Below, in pieces: positions 43,289-51,684 of a stretch of DNA of 64,000 bases (positions are counted from its first letter, which is position 1; every line of letters begins with the position of its first letter). The stretch comes from Alicyclobacillus sendaiensis NBRC 100866 (GTDB taxonomy: Bacteria; Bacillota; Bacilli; Alicyclobacillales; Alicyclobacillaceae), in contig NZ_BCRQ01000001.1 of NCBI RefSeq assembly GCF_001552675.1, forward strand, positions 43,796 through 107,795. Reading direction: 5' to 3'. The position numbers were made by a program, and so were the translations under genes. Below the pieces are notes generated by a model. That model had not been told where the DNA came from. It did no database searches and saw only the letters and a program-made list of their open reading frames with translations.

Positions 43289-44139
43289 CGCGGGTGAAGC
43301 GAGGCCTGGCCGCGGCCATCGGCGGCCTCACGTTGCTCATCGCTTCGCCTGCCGTCGCGCAGGCGTCCGTCGTCTCGAATCAGGGGCTCATCCGAACGAG
43401 CACCACCGAGGTGTTGCCCGGCCAATCCGTCGGTGACATCATTGTCGTCGGCCACGATCTGACCATCGCCGGCACGGCTGATCACGTCCTCGTCGTCAAC
43501 GGCAACGTGGATCTTCTGCCCAGCGCGCGGGTGGATACGGTCATCGATCTCGGCGGCGACGTCCGCACGCTGCCCGGCGCCACCGTGCACAAACTGCTTC
43601 ACGCGACGCTCGGCAATCCGTTTTGGAGCGGCGCCATTGTCGCGGGACTCGGCGCGCTCGTCGCCTGGATGGGCCTGTTTGCCGCCGGAATTGTCCTGAC
43701 CGCGCTGTTGACCGTCATTGCGGCTGCGCTGCGCGAGAGCATCGAGGTGCCTCTCGCGGAGCTCGAGAAGTCGGCGCGCCGAGCCGGCCTGAGCGGCGTG
43801 TTTGTCACGCTCGCCGTATTGGCCTTGGCGGGGCTCTTCGCCGCGACGCTCGTCGGCATTCCCGTGGCCGCGCTGTGCCTGGCGCTCTACGCGCTTGGCG
43901 CTCTCGTGGGCCTGGCCGTCGTATCGGTCTGGATTGGCAGGATGATTGTCGGACGGGAGCGCGCGCGAGAAGTGTGGAAGGCGGCGCTTTGCGGCGTGAG
44001 CTTCATCGTCGCGTTTTCGAGCATCCCCATCATCGGTCAGATTCTGTTTCTGGTGCTGTGGCTCGCCGGCGTCGGCGTCACCGCCGAGTGGCTGTGGCGG
44101 TGGCGCCATCGCAGAAAGGCCGAGCGGGCCCCGACCTGA
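43285..44139 (+). CDS. Exported membrane protein with polymer-forming-like N-domain
   Basis: A 284-residue protein. A signal peptide (RGLAAAIGGLTLLIASPAVA) leads to a beta-rich domain of about 80 residues with the GDIIVVGHDLTIAGTADHVL and NGNVDLLPSARVDTVIDLGG repeats that resemble bactofilin/polymer-forming repeats. Four hydrophobic segments follow (AIVAGLGALVAWMGLFAAGI, GVFVTLAVLALAGLFAATLV and others). It is translationally coupled (ATGA) to the anti-sigma gene, so it is probably part of the same stress response. Confidence 0.75.
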   Translation: MTRVKRGLAAAIGGLTLLIASPAVAQASVVSNQGLIRTSTTEVLPGQSVGDIIVVGHDLTIAGTADHVLVVNGNVDLLPSARVDTVIDLGGDVRTLPGATVHKLLHATLGNPFWSGAIVAGLGALVAWMGLFAAGIVLTALLTVIAAALRESIEVPLAELEKSARRAGLSGVFVTLAVLALAGLFAATLVGIPVAALCLALYALGALVGLAVVSVWIGRMIVGRERAREVWKAALCGVSFIVAFSSIPIIGQILFLVLWLAGVGVTAEWLWRWRHRRKAERAPT

Positions 44140-44156
44140 CCCAAGCGCACGAAAGA

Positions 44157-44193
44157 AAAGAGCCCTTCGCGCACCCAGGCGGAAGGGCTCTTT
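44157..44193. terminator. Bidirectional terminator
   Basis: Perfect 12-bp stem AAAGAGCCCTTC / GAAGGGCTCTTT between convergent genes. Confidence 0.8.
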
Positions 44194-44278
44194 CCGTTGG
44201 CGGATGCAAAAACGCGCGCTGCGGGCATCGCGCGACGTGCCGCGCGCCGGACGTCCTCCTTGTGCGGGCGTGCTCGCC

Positions 44279-44917
44279 TCACCCGCGCGACGTGCGGCGA
44301 GTGCGCTGCGCTTCCTGCGCCTCCTTGCCGTAGCCAAACGGTTTGGCCACGAGCCGCGCGAGCGGCATGATGCGCGGCGCGAGCGGCCGCACCACGGCAC
44401 TCGCCACCAGGCCTACGGCCATGCCGCCCATCACGTCGGTGGGGTAGTGCACGCCGACAAACACGCGGGCGATCATCACGAGCACCGCGATGATTGTGAA
44501 GGGCAGCCAAATCCATCTCGGCGTGCGCCCCCACGATCCACCTGCGAATCCCCACGATCCGGCGCTGTGATCGCTCGGGAACGAAGCATCCGCGGGATGT
44601 GGAATGAGCTGGGTGTACGTGCCCTTCGGGAACACCACGAACGGACGCGGCCGAAACCAGACGAAGTGGGAGATGACGACGTTCAACACGAGCGCGAGCA
44701 CGCCGGAAAGCCCGGCGACCGCCAGTTGATTCCGGCTTCTGAGGTCGTCCTTCGGAAGGGCAAACCAGTACGCGATGAACAGCGCCGCGTAGAGCTCCAG
44801 CGCATCCTTCGCGAAGAAAATCATGACGTCGTCGAGCAGCTTGCTTTTGCCCGCCAGGCCGTTGATGAGGTGGTAGATGTGCACGTCAAACGGGTTCAAC
44901 AGCGCCGCGTGAATCAC
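44279..44917 (-). CDS. PAP2-family phosphatase, BcrC-like undecaprenyl pyrophosphatase
   Basis: A 212-residue membrane phosphatase. The three PAP2 motifs are visible: FVWFRPRPF, then PSDHSAGSWGFAGG, then RVFVGVHYPTDVMGG. With FDVHIYHLINGLAGKSKLLD at the N-terminus it resembles BcrC enzymes that recycle undecaprenyl pyrophosphate and give bacitracin resistance. GTG 44917 is used because AAAGGAG precedes it by seven bases. It converges on the ECF sigma operon, a class of regulon that often includes such enzymes. Confidence 0.82.
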   Translation of the reverse strand: MIHAALLNPFDVHIYHLINGLAGKSKLLDDVMIFFAKDALELYAALFIAYWFALPKDDLRSRNQLAVAGLSGVLALVLNVVISHFVWFRPRPFVVFPKGTYTQLIPHPADASFPSDHSAGSWGFAGGSWGRTPRWIWLPFTIIAVLVMIARVFVGVHYPTDVMGGMAVGLVASAVVRPLAPRIMPLARLVAKPFGYGKEAQEAQRTRRTSRG

Positions 44918-45059
44918 GCGATCACTCCTTTCCATCGCACCGCACCCATGGACTGGCGTGGGGCAGAAAGAGTTCATTGGGCGGGCGGGATCGGCTGAAA
45001 AATCCTATTGCGCCAACCAAATCGTTTTAGTAATTTGGTGCTAAAGACAAGCGAATCGA

Positions 45060-45073
45060 TGAAAGCGTTTGAA
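45060..45073 (+). promoter_or_regulatory. cre-like catabolite control site before the GH3 gene
   Basis: TGAAAGCGTTTGAA matches the CcpA consensus TGWAANCGNTNWCA at all but two fixed positions and lies 44 bp before the start codon. Confidence 0.5.
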
Positions 45074-45116
45074 TTCAGCAGACGCTTCGGCGCCTGACGA
45101 GCAGAGGAGGCTTCCC

Positions 45117-47465
45117 GTGACACCCATCTATCTTGATCCCGCACAGTCTGTTGAAGCGCGCGTCGACGCGCTCTTGGCCGATATGACGCTGGAAGAAAAG
45201 GTCGCCCAACTGACGTCCATCTGGGCGTTCGAAGTCCTGGATGACCTCGAGTTCTCCGCTGAGAAGGCCGCCGCCCTGCTCGGGCAGGGCATCGGGCAAG
45301 TGACCCGCATTGGCGGCGCTACGAATCTCGACCCGCCCGATGTGGCCCGCCTCGCCAACCAGATTCAGCGCTACCTGCGCGATCACACGCGCCTCGGCAT
45401 CCCCGCGCTCATCCACGAGGAGTCGTGCAGTGGCTACATGGCCAAAGGCGCCACCTGCTTCCCGCAGACCATCGGCATCGCGAGCACCTGGGACGTCGAT
45501 CTCGCCCGCCGCATCGGGGCCATCATCCGCGACCAGATGCGGGCCGTAGGGGCGCGCCAGGCGCTCGCGCCGCTCCTCGACGTGGCCCGAGATCCGCGCT
45601 GGGGCCGCGTGGAGGAGACGTTCGGCGAAGATCCGTACCTCGTGGCGCAGATGGGCATCGCCTACGTCCGTGGGCTGCAGGGAGATGATCTGAGCCAGGG
45701 CGTGATGGCAACCGGCAAGCACTTCGTGGGCTACGGGGCGTCCGAGGGCGGCATGAACTGGGCGCCGGCGCACATCCCGGAGCGGGAGCTGCGCGAGGTG
45801 TATCTCTTCCCGTTCGAGGCAGCCGTGCGCGAGGCGGGGCTAGGCGCCATCATGCCGGGCTACCACGAGCTCGACGGCGTGCCCTGCCACGACAATCCGG
45901 GGCTGTTGCGCGAGACCCTGCGCGGCCGCTGGGGGTTCGAAGGGCTCGTGGTGTCGGACTACTTCGCCGTGAATCAGCTGTTCGAATACCACCAGGTGGC
46001 GCGGGACAAGGCGGAGGCCGCGGCGCTCGCGGTGCGGGCTGGCGTGGACGTGGAGCTGCCGACGCGCGACGTGTACGGCAAGCCGCTCATCGAGGCCGTG
46101 GCGCGAGGGCTCGTGAGTCCGGCCGAGATCGACGAACTCGTGCGCCGGGTGCTCACCTGGAAGTTCCGGCTCGGCCTCTTCGATCACCCGTTTGTCGATG
46201 AGGGCGCGGCCATCGCCGTCTTCGACAACGCGGCGCAGCGCCAGGTGGCGCGGGAGGCGGCGGAGAAGTCGATGGTGCTGCTCAAAAACGACGGGCTGCT
46301 CCCGCTCGCAGCGGCGGGCACCATCGCCGTGATCGGCCCGAACGCGCACACGACGCGCAACTTGGTGGGAGATTACGCCTATCCGTGCCACATCGAGTCG
46401 CTGCTCGAACAGTCGGAGGACAACGTGTTTCAGACGCCCCTTCCGAGCGGCGTGAAACACGTGGACGAGTTCATCCCGATGCGGACCATCCTCGAGGCCA
46501 TTCGCCAACGGGTCGGATCGCAGGCGCAGGTCGTCTACGCGAAGGGATGCGACATCCTCGGCGGAGACGACGCGGAGCTCGACGAGGCGGTGGCGCTTGC
46601 GGCGAAGGCGGACGTGGCGGTGGTGGTGGTGGGCGATCGCGCCGGGCTCACGGACGCGTGCACGACGGGCGAATCGCGCGACAGGGCGTCGCTTTCGCTC
46701 ATCGGGCGGCAGGAGGAACTCGTGCGGCGCGTGCTCGCGACGGGCACGAAGACGGTGGTGGTGCTCGTGAGCGGCCGGCCGCTCGCCATCCCGGACATCG
46801 CGGAGCGGGCGAACGCCGTGCTTGCGGCGTGGCTGCCGGGCGAGGAGGGCGCGGAGGCGGTGACTGGCGTGCTGTTTGGGGACGTCAATCCGTCCGGCAA
46901 GTTGCCCATCACAATCCCGCGCAGCGTGGGGCAGGTGCCGATTTACTACGGGCACAAGCCGTCGGGCGGGCGGTCACACTGGAAGGGCGCGTATGTCGAC
47001 GAGAGCAATCTGCCGCTGTATCCGTTCGGGCACGGCCTGTCCTACACGGAGTTCGCGTACCGGGATCTGGCGCTGTCGCCGAGCGTCATGGGCGTGCACG
47101 ACGAGGTCGAGGTGTCGTGCGTGATTGAGAACGTCGGGCCGCGAGCGGGCGAAGAGGTGGTGCAGCTGTACGGGCGCGACGTGGCGGCGGACGTGACGCG
47201 GCCGGTCAAGGTGCTCTGCGGCTTCGCGCGGGTGGGGCTTGCGCCGGGAGAGAAGGCGCGGGTGCGGTTCCGGGTGTCCGCGCACCAGTTTGGCTTTTAT
47301 AACCGGGAGATGCGGTATGTTGTGGAGCCGGGCGAGATCGAGTTCATGGTGGGCGCGTCGTCCGAGGACATTCGCCTGCGCGGGACGGTGCGGGTGGATG
47401 GCGCCGTGACGGAGATCGAGCGCGAGAAGGTGTACCGGAGCGGAGTGGACGTCGAGCGGATGTAA
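45117..47465 (+). CDS. Glycoside hydrolase family 3 beta-glucosidase/beta-xylosidase
   Basis: A 782-residue GH3 enzyme with no signal peptide, so it probably cleaves imported oligosaccharides in the cytoplasm. The (beta/alpha)8 domain holds TRLGIPALIHEESCSGYM, DVARDPRWGRVEETFGEDPY, GKHFVGYGASEGG and the nucleophile Asp in GLVVSDYFAV. The alpha/beta sandwich follows (EKSMVLLKNDGLLPL), then a C-terminal FnIII-like domain (GEEVVQLYGRDV). GTG 45117 is six bases after AGAGGAGG. A cre site and the ROK regulator downstream suggest sugar control; xyloside is plausible. Confidence 0.92.
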   Translation: MTPIYLDPAQSVEARVDALLADMTLEEKVAQLTSIWAFEVLDDLEFSAEKAAALLGQGIGQVTRIGGATNLDPPDVARLANQIQRYLRDHTRLGIPALIHEESCSGYMAKGATCFPQTIGIASTWDVDLARRIGAIIRDQMRAVGARQALAPLLDVARDPRWGRVEETFGEDPYLVAQMGIAYVRGLQGDDLSQGVMATGKHFVGYGASEGGMNWAPAHIPERELREVYLFPFEAAVREAGLGAIMPGYHELDGVPCHDNPGLLRETLRGRWGFEGLVVSDYFAVNQLFEYHQVARDKAEAAALAVRAGVDVELPTRDVYGKPLIEAVARGLVSPAEIDELVRRVLTWKFRLGLFDHPFVDEGAAIAVFDNAAQRQVAREAAEKSMVLLKNDGLLPLAAAGTIAVIGPNAHTTRNLVGDYAYPCHIESLLEQSEDNVFQTPLPSGVKHVDEFIPMRTILEAIRQRVGSQAQVVYAKGCDILGGDDAELDEAVALAAKADVAVVVVGDRAGLTDACTTGESRDRASLSLIGRQEELVRRVLATGTKTVVVLVSGRPLAIPDIAERANAVLAAWLPGEEGAEAVTGVLFGDVNPSGKLPITIPRSVGQVPIYYGHKPSGGRSHWKGAYVDESNLPLYPFGHGLSYTEFAYRDLALSPSVMGVHDEVEVSCVIENVGPRAGEEVVQLYGRDVAADVTRPVKVLCGFARVGLAPGEKARVRFRVSAHQFGFYNREMRYVVEPGEIEFMVGASSEDIRLRGTVRVDGAVTEIEREKVYRSGVDVERM

Positions 47466-47478
47466 GGACGTGAGAAGA

Positions 47479-47515
47479 GGGGCGCTCCGCGGGCGAACGC
47501 GGGGCGCCCCCCTTT
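47479..47515 (+). terminator. Rho-independent terminator of the GH3 gene
   Basis: Stem GGGGCGCTCCGCG / CGCGGGGCGCCCC with one mismatch, then CCTTTG. Confidence 0.7.
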
Positions 47516-47595
47516 GCGCTTGCGGGCAGTCAAATAAGGTACAATGAAACCGAGGTTCATGGACGCCATCCATCATCACGCAGGGGAGACTCGTC

Positions 47596-48792
47596 TTGGA
47601 GAAAACGGCAGATCAGGCGTTGATGAAGGAAATCAACAAGTCGATTGTCTTAAACCGCATTCGGTTTCACAGCCCGATTTCGCGCAGCCAGATTTCGAGC
47701 GAGACGGGCTTGAACAAAGCGACGGTGTCCGCGCTCACGGAAGAGCTCATTCGGGATGGCTTGGTGCTGGAGGTAGGGCAGGGGAGATCGCGCGTGGGGC
47801 GGCGGCCCATCATGCTGTTGTTCAATGCCAGCGCGGGCAGTGTGCTTGGCGTCGAGCTCGGCGTGGAGTACGTGCGCGTCGCCATCACCGACTTTGCTGC
47901 TCGCGCGCTCAGCGTGCGCGAGGAGCCGCTGCCGAAAAACCTGGGTGCCGAGGAGGTGCTCGAGCGGCTTCGGGGCTCGATTGCGCGCGCGCTGGCCGAG
48001 GCTCCGGAAAGTCGCTACGGGGTCATCGGCATCGGCGTCGGCGTGCCAGGCCTTGTGGACTTCGCGCGCGGCGTGGTCCTGCGCGCACCGCATCTCAAGT
48101 GGGAGAACATCCCGCTCAAGGCCATGATGGAGAGTTGGTTCGGGAAGCCCGTGCTCGTCGACAACGAGGCCAACGCGGGCGCGCTGGGCGAGAAGCTGTA
48201 CGGGGCGGCGACGCACGTGTCGAGCCTGGTGTACATCAGCGCGGGGACGGGCATCGGGACCGGAATTGTCGTCGGGGACGAGCTCATCCGCGGCGCCGAC
48301 GGCGTTGCCGGGGAATTTGGTCACATGAGCATCGATGTACACGGCGAAACGTGTCCCTGCGGCAATGTGGGGTGTTGGGAGCTGTACGCGTCGGAGCGGG
48401 CGCTCGTCGCCGTCTACGCCAAACTGACCGGCGAGGAGCTGGACTTTGACGAGGTGCTCGCCCGGTTTCGAGCGTCCGATCCGGCTGCGCTCCAGGCGTT
48501 TCAGACGGTCGGGCGGTACCTCGGCGCGGGCGCGGTGAATCTGGTGAACGGGCTGAACCCGGCCATGATCATCCTCGGCAATCGCCTGGCTGAGGGCGGG
48601 CGCATGGTGACGGACGCGATGCAGCAGGCCATCGTGTCGCGGTGCCTCGTGAGCCCTTATGCGAAGGTTGTGGTGCAGGCTTCTCAGCTCGGGCGGGACG
48701 CGTGCGCCATCGGGTCCGCGGCGCTCGTTCTGCACGACTTCTTCGCAGGGCCCCGCGCTCGCGTCACGTCTCGCGCGCCGGCAGGTCGATGA
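47596..48792 (+). CDS. ROK-family transcriptional repressor (XylR/NagC-like)
   Basis: A 398-residue protein. An N-terminal winged HTH (SPISRSQISSETGLNKATVS then ALTEELIRDGLVLEVGQG) is followed by a ROK sugar-kinase-like domain with GVELGVEYVRVAITDF, VDNEANAGALGEKLYG, SAGTGIGTGIVVGDELIRG and the zinc site ETCPCGNVGCWE. It senses a sugar, plausibly xylose given the GH3 gene before it. Start is TTG behind GGGGAG. No clear operator was found. Confidence 0.87.
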   Translation: MEKTADQALMKEINKSIVLNRIRFHSPISRSQISSETGLNKATVSALTEELIRDGLVLEVGQGRSRVGRRPIMLLFNASAGSVLGVELGVEYVRVAITDFAARALSVREEPLPKNLGAEEVLERLRGSIARALAEAPESRYGVIGIGVGVPGLVDFARGVVLRAPHLKWENIPLKAMMESWFGKPVLVDNEANAGALGEKLYGAATHVSSLVYISAGTGIGTGIVVGDELIRGADGVAGEFGHMSIDVHGETCPCGNVGCWELYASERALVAVYAKLTGEELDFDEVLARFRASDPAALQAFQTVGRYLGAGAVNLVNGLNPAMIILGNRLAEGGRMVTDAMQQAIVSRCLVSPYAKVVVQASQLGRDACAIGSAALVLHDFFAGPRARVTSRAPAGR

Positions 48793-48826
48793 GGCCGCGC
48801 CAGTGCGGTGCGCGGCCCAGACGTCT

Positions 48827-49045
48827 TCAGGGACCGTACGGGCTTCGGCTTGCGGACGGCCGCTGCTCGGCACCACCATTCTGTGTCCGCGTGAACAGCC
48901 GCTCGATGGCGTTGAACAGCGCGTCGCGACTCTGTGGGATGCACAGGAGTGTCGCACCGAGGCCGACGCTGATCCCGCCGATCACGGGCCATCCCCAACG
49001 GTTTTCCTCGCGGCGAACCCCAAACGCTCGATGACATCGAGACAT
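48827..49045 (-). CDS. Small single-helix membrane protein
   Basis: A 72-residue frame whose ATG is seven bases after GAGGTGG. It has a basic start (MSRCHRAFGVRREENRWG), one hydrophobic segment (WPVIGGISVGLGATLLCI) and a polar tail (NAIERLFTRTQNGG). No family recognised. The ribosome site and topology support a real gene; conservation would decide. Confidence 0.5.
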   Translation of the reverse strand: MSRCHRAFGVRREENRWGWPVIGGISVGLGATLLCIPQSRDALFNAIERLFTRTQNGGAEQRPSASRSPYGP

Positions 49046-49274
49046 CGTCAGACCACCTCGCGGTTAACGTTCCTCAACCTGCGGAAATCATGCGACCGCT
49101 CTGCGGCGGCTCTCTGACCCCGCGGCGAGCCCATCAAACGCCTTTTCGCCCATGACCTGCGCGATGCGTCGGCCTATATCGGCTGCAATTGGGCACACTG
49201 CACCAAGGACCATCCCGCGTGCGTTTGGGCTCGAATGTGTCCAAGTCTCGAATGTTGTCGAACTTGGACGAGGT

Positions 49275-49335
49275 TTTACGGAAACTTAACAAAACACTCA
49301 CGACATCTTTACGCGAATCATGTAGTTTCTTAACG
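49275..49335 (+). promoter_or_regulatory. PhoP-box array before the phosphate transport operon
   Basis: TTTACG (49275), TTAACA (49286), CTCACG (49297), TTTACG (49308) and TTAACG (49330) fall on one 11-bp register, with only 49319 not matching. Bacillus PhoP boxes are TT(A/T/C)ACA hexamers repeated every 11 bp. The array ends 25 bp before the DUF47 start. Confidence 0.7.
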
Positions 49336-49359
49336 ATTCGATTCAATGGGGGATGAGCC

Positions 49360-49971
49360 GTGTCGAAGCGCAGTGATCAGCTGTTTGCGTTTCTGGTCGA
49401 GATCGCAGAGAACATCGCACAGGCGACGGAGACGTTCCAGCGGGAGCTGGAGCAGGGGGGCGATTTCGGCGCTCTTGCCAGCCGCATGAAGACGTATGAG
49501 GACAAGGGCGATGAACTGATTTCCAAACTCATCTCGCTCCTCAACAACACGTATATCACGCCGCTCGAGCGCGAGGACTACGTCATGCTCGCCACGACGC
49601 TCGACGACATCATCGACGGCATCCACGCCTGCAGCGTGCGCTTCACGCTGTATGACGTGACGGGATCCACGCCGACGATGATCGAGTTTGCCAAGGACAT
49701 TCATCGCAGTGCCAAGGAGATTCAGGAAGCGATTCACAAGCTGAACGAGCGCAAGCTGCTTCAGATTCGCGAACACGTCAAGGAGTTGAACGTCCTGGAG
49801 AAGCACGGGGACCAGCTTTTGCACGCCGCGCTTCGGTCTCTGTTCGCGGAGAGCAAGGACGCCATTGAACTCATCAAGCTCAAGGAGATCTACGAGATTC
49901 TGGAGAGCGTGACGGATCGCTGCGAAGATGTGGCGGACGTGCTCGAGTCCGTGATCCTGAAAAACGCCTGA
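49360..49971 (+). CDS. DUF47/PhoU-like accessory protein of Pit transporter
   Basis: A 203-residue all-helical PhoU-like protein (AENIAQATETFQRELEQGGD, EDYVMLATTLDDIIDGIH, EIYEILESVTDRCEDVADVL). DUF47 proteins are encoded beside Pit phosphate transporters and are thought to modulate them. GTG start follows GGGGGATGAG. It lies 11 bp before pit and behind the PhoP-box array. Confidence 0.9.
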   Translation: MSKRSDQLFAFLVEIAENIAQATETFQRELEQGGDFGALASRMKTYEDKGDELISKLISLLNNTYITPLEREDYVMLATTLDDIIDGIHACSVRFTLYDVTGSTPTMIEFAKDIHRSAKEIQEAIHKLNERKLLQIREHVKELNVLEKHGDQLLHAALRSLFAESKDAIELIKLKEIYEILESVTDRCEDVADVLESVILKNA

Positions 49972-49982
49972 GGTGCGTCCGC

Positions 49983-50966
49983 ATGCTGGTTGTCATTGTG
50001 CTCATTGTGATTCTGGGACTGGTGTTCGATTTCACCAACGGATTCCATGACACCGCAAATGCCATCGCGACGAGCGTCTCGACGCGGGCTCTGTCGCCCC
50101 GCGCGGCGGTGTTGCTCGCGGGCGCGATGAACCTGATGGGCGCCATGACCTTCACTGGCGTGGCCAAGACCATCGGGGGCAAGATTGCGGATCCCCTGAA
50201 GATCCCGCACGGGACCATCGTCGTCCTGTGTGCACTCGTGGCCGCGATCTTCTGGAATTTGTTCACATGGTATTTTGGCATTCCGAGTTCTTCATCCCAC
50301 GCCCTCATCGGCGGGCTGACGGGAGCCGTGATCGGCGCGGCCGGTTTTCACGCGGTGAACCTGGCCGGATTCACCTCGATCATCGAGGCGCTGATCACGT
50401 CGCCCATCTGCGCCTTCGCGCTGGGCTTCGCCATCATGGGGGCTTTTCGCGGCGCGTTCGGGTGGCGATCGCCGCACCGGGTCAACCGCGTGTTCCGCGT
50501 GCTGCAGTGCTTCTCGGCGGCCGCGCAGGCGTTTATGCACGGCACGAACGATTCGCAGAAGACCATGGGGGTCATCACGTTTGCCCTCATTGCTGGGGGA
50601 TACCAGCACACGATGCACGTCCCTCTGTGGGTCAAGACGCTCTGCGCCGTCGCCATGGGCCTCGGCACGGCCTCCGGCGGCTGGCGGATCATCAAGACCG
50701 TCGGATCGAAAATCATCAAAATTGAGCCCATCAACGGGTTTGCCTCCGACTTGACGAGCTCCATCATCATCTTTGGGTTCACGCTGTTCAAGCTGCCGGT
50801 GAGCTCGACGCATGTCATCTCGTCCGCCATCATGGGCTCGGGCGCGGCGAAGCGGGCGCGCGGCGTGCACTGGAACGTCGCCGGGCGCATCCTCGTCGCG
50901 TGGCTGGTCACGATTCCGATGTCCGGGCTCATCGCGGCGGGACTCACGAAATTGGCGCTCCTTTGA
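49983..50966 (+). CDS. pit: Low-affinity inorganic phosphate transporter Pit
   Basis: A 327-residue PiT-family membrane protein that takes up metal-phosphate with protons. Both signature repeats are present: DFTNGFHDTANAIATSVSTR near the N-terminus and FSAAAQAFMHGTNDSQKTMG in the second half, each in a hydrophobic setting. It is co-transcribed with the DUF47 gene. PhoP control would be notable, as Pit is often constitutive. Confidence 0.94.
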   Translation: MLVVIVLIVILGLVFDFTNGFHDTANAIATSVSTRALSPRAAVLLAGAMNLMGAMTFTGVAKTIGGKIADPLKIPHGTIVVLCALVAAIFWNLFTWYFGIPSSSSHALIGGLTGAVIGAAGFHAVNLAGFTSIIEALITSPICAFALGFAIMGAFRGAFGWRSPHRVNRVFRVLQCFSAAAQAFMHGTNDSQKTMGVITFALIAGGYQHTMHVPLWVKTLCAVAMGLGTASGGWRIIKTVGSKIIKIEPINGFASDLTSSIIIFGFTLFKLPVSSTHVISSAIMGSGAAKRARGVHWNVAGRILVAWLVTIPMSGLIAAGLTKLALL

Positions 50967-51095
50967 GGTGGGAAAGGCGGTAGGGACAAGCCGCGGAAGG
51001 GTCGTCCTTTTCGTGGGCCTCCCTCCCGGGCGGCGTTCGACGCGTTGAAACATGATCCCGCGCGATCTCGTCTCCTTGGTAGGAGGTGGAGGTCG

Positions 51096-51341
51096 ATGCG
51101 CGCCAAGTGGTTCGCCGCGGGATGCGTCGCACTCTTTCTGATTTCCGTCATCTCGGTGTGGACGTTTGCGGAGCAATACGTGCTCGCCGCGTACGCGGGC
51201 GCGGGAGTCCCGGAGGGGCAGGCCGCTTACCCGTGGGGCGTCTTGCTGGTGCTGGCCGTGTGCGTTGGCAGCGTGTCGGCCGTTGCTGCGGCCATCCTGT
51301 TCGCCCGGATGGCGTGGAAGGATTGGCGGATGTGGCGTTGA
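51096..51341 (+). CDS. Small two-helix membrane protein
   Basis: An 81-residue protein with two hydrophobic segments (WFAAGCVALFLISVISVWTF and WGVLLVLAVCVGSVSAVAAA) and a Trp/Arg-rich end (MAWKDWRMWR). ATG follows AGGAGGTGGAGG. No family recognised. It is followed by a terminator and may share the pit transcript. Confidence 0.65.
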   Translation: MRAKWFAAGCVALFLISVISVWTFAEQYVLAAYAGAGVPEGQAAYPWGVLLVLAVCVGSVSAVAAAILFARMAWKDWRMWR

Positions 51342-51368
51342 GCCAGACAAGCATCGCTCCTCGAAGAG

Positions 51369-51405
51369 AACCCGCCTGTGGACGTCATGTCCAAGCGGGT
51401 TTTTC
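51369..51405 (+). terminator. Rho-independent terminator
   Basis: Stem AACCCGC...GTGGAC / GTCC...GCGGGTT followed by TTTTTCTTTTG. Confidence 0.85.
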
Positions 51406-51429
51406 TTTTGCTCCGAAAGGAATGCAAGA

Positions 51430-51479
51430 TTGACATCTAAAATGTCATGATATATTGTATGATCACATTGTCAGACAAT
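51430..51479 (+). promoter_or_regulatory. Promoter with two palindromic operator-like sites for the MFS gene
   Basis: TTGACA (51430-51435), 17-bp spacer, TATTGT (51453-51458). TGACAT-N5-ATGTCA (51431-51447) covers the -35, and ATTGTC-A-GACAAT (51467-51479) covers the expected start. The palindromes suggest a dimeric repressor, for example GntR type. Confidence 0.55.
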
Positions 51480-51481
51480 AA

Positions 51482-51504
51482 AAGGAGGAGCGTTCCGCAT
51501 GTAG
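51482..51504 (+). other. Ribosome site followed by ATG-TAG start-stop codon pair
   Basis: AAGGAGG (51482-51488) is ten bases before ATG (51499-51501), which is directly followed by TAG (51502-51504). It lies in the long leader of the MFS gene and could hold a ribosome, or be what remains of a lost gene. Confidence 0.4.
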
Positions 51505-51602
51505 GAATATGCGCGTTGATCCCGGTGCAGGGGTCCGGTACGTTCGAAGGCAGCGAGGCGGTTCAACAGGTGGAGAGGGGGAGAAAAGGGGCGCAGCGCG
51601 TG

Positions 51603-51616
51603 TGAAACCGGTTGCA
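51603..51616 (+). promoter_or_regulatory. cre site before the MFS gene
   Basis: TGAAACCGGTTGCA matches TGWAANCGNTNWCA at all fixed positions but one; 69 bp before the start and inside the leader, where CcpA would act as a roadblock. Confidence 0.6.
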
Positions 51617-51684
51617 ATAAAGTGTAGGCGAGTTTGTTATGCGAAGATGTCGACAACATTTCACGGAAAGGGTGACCTCCGCAC

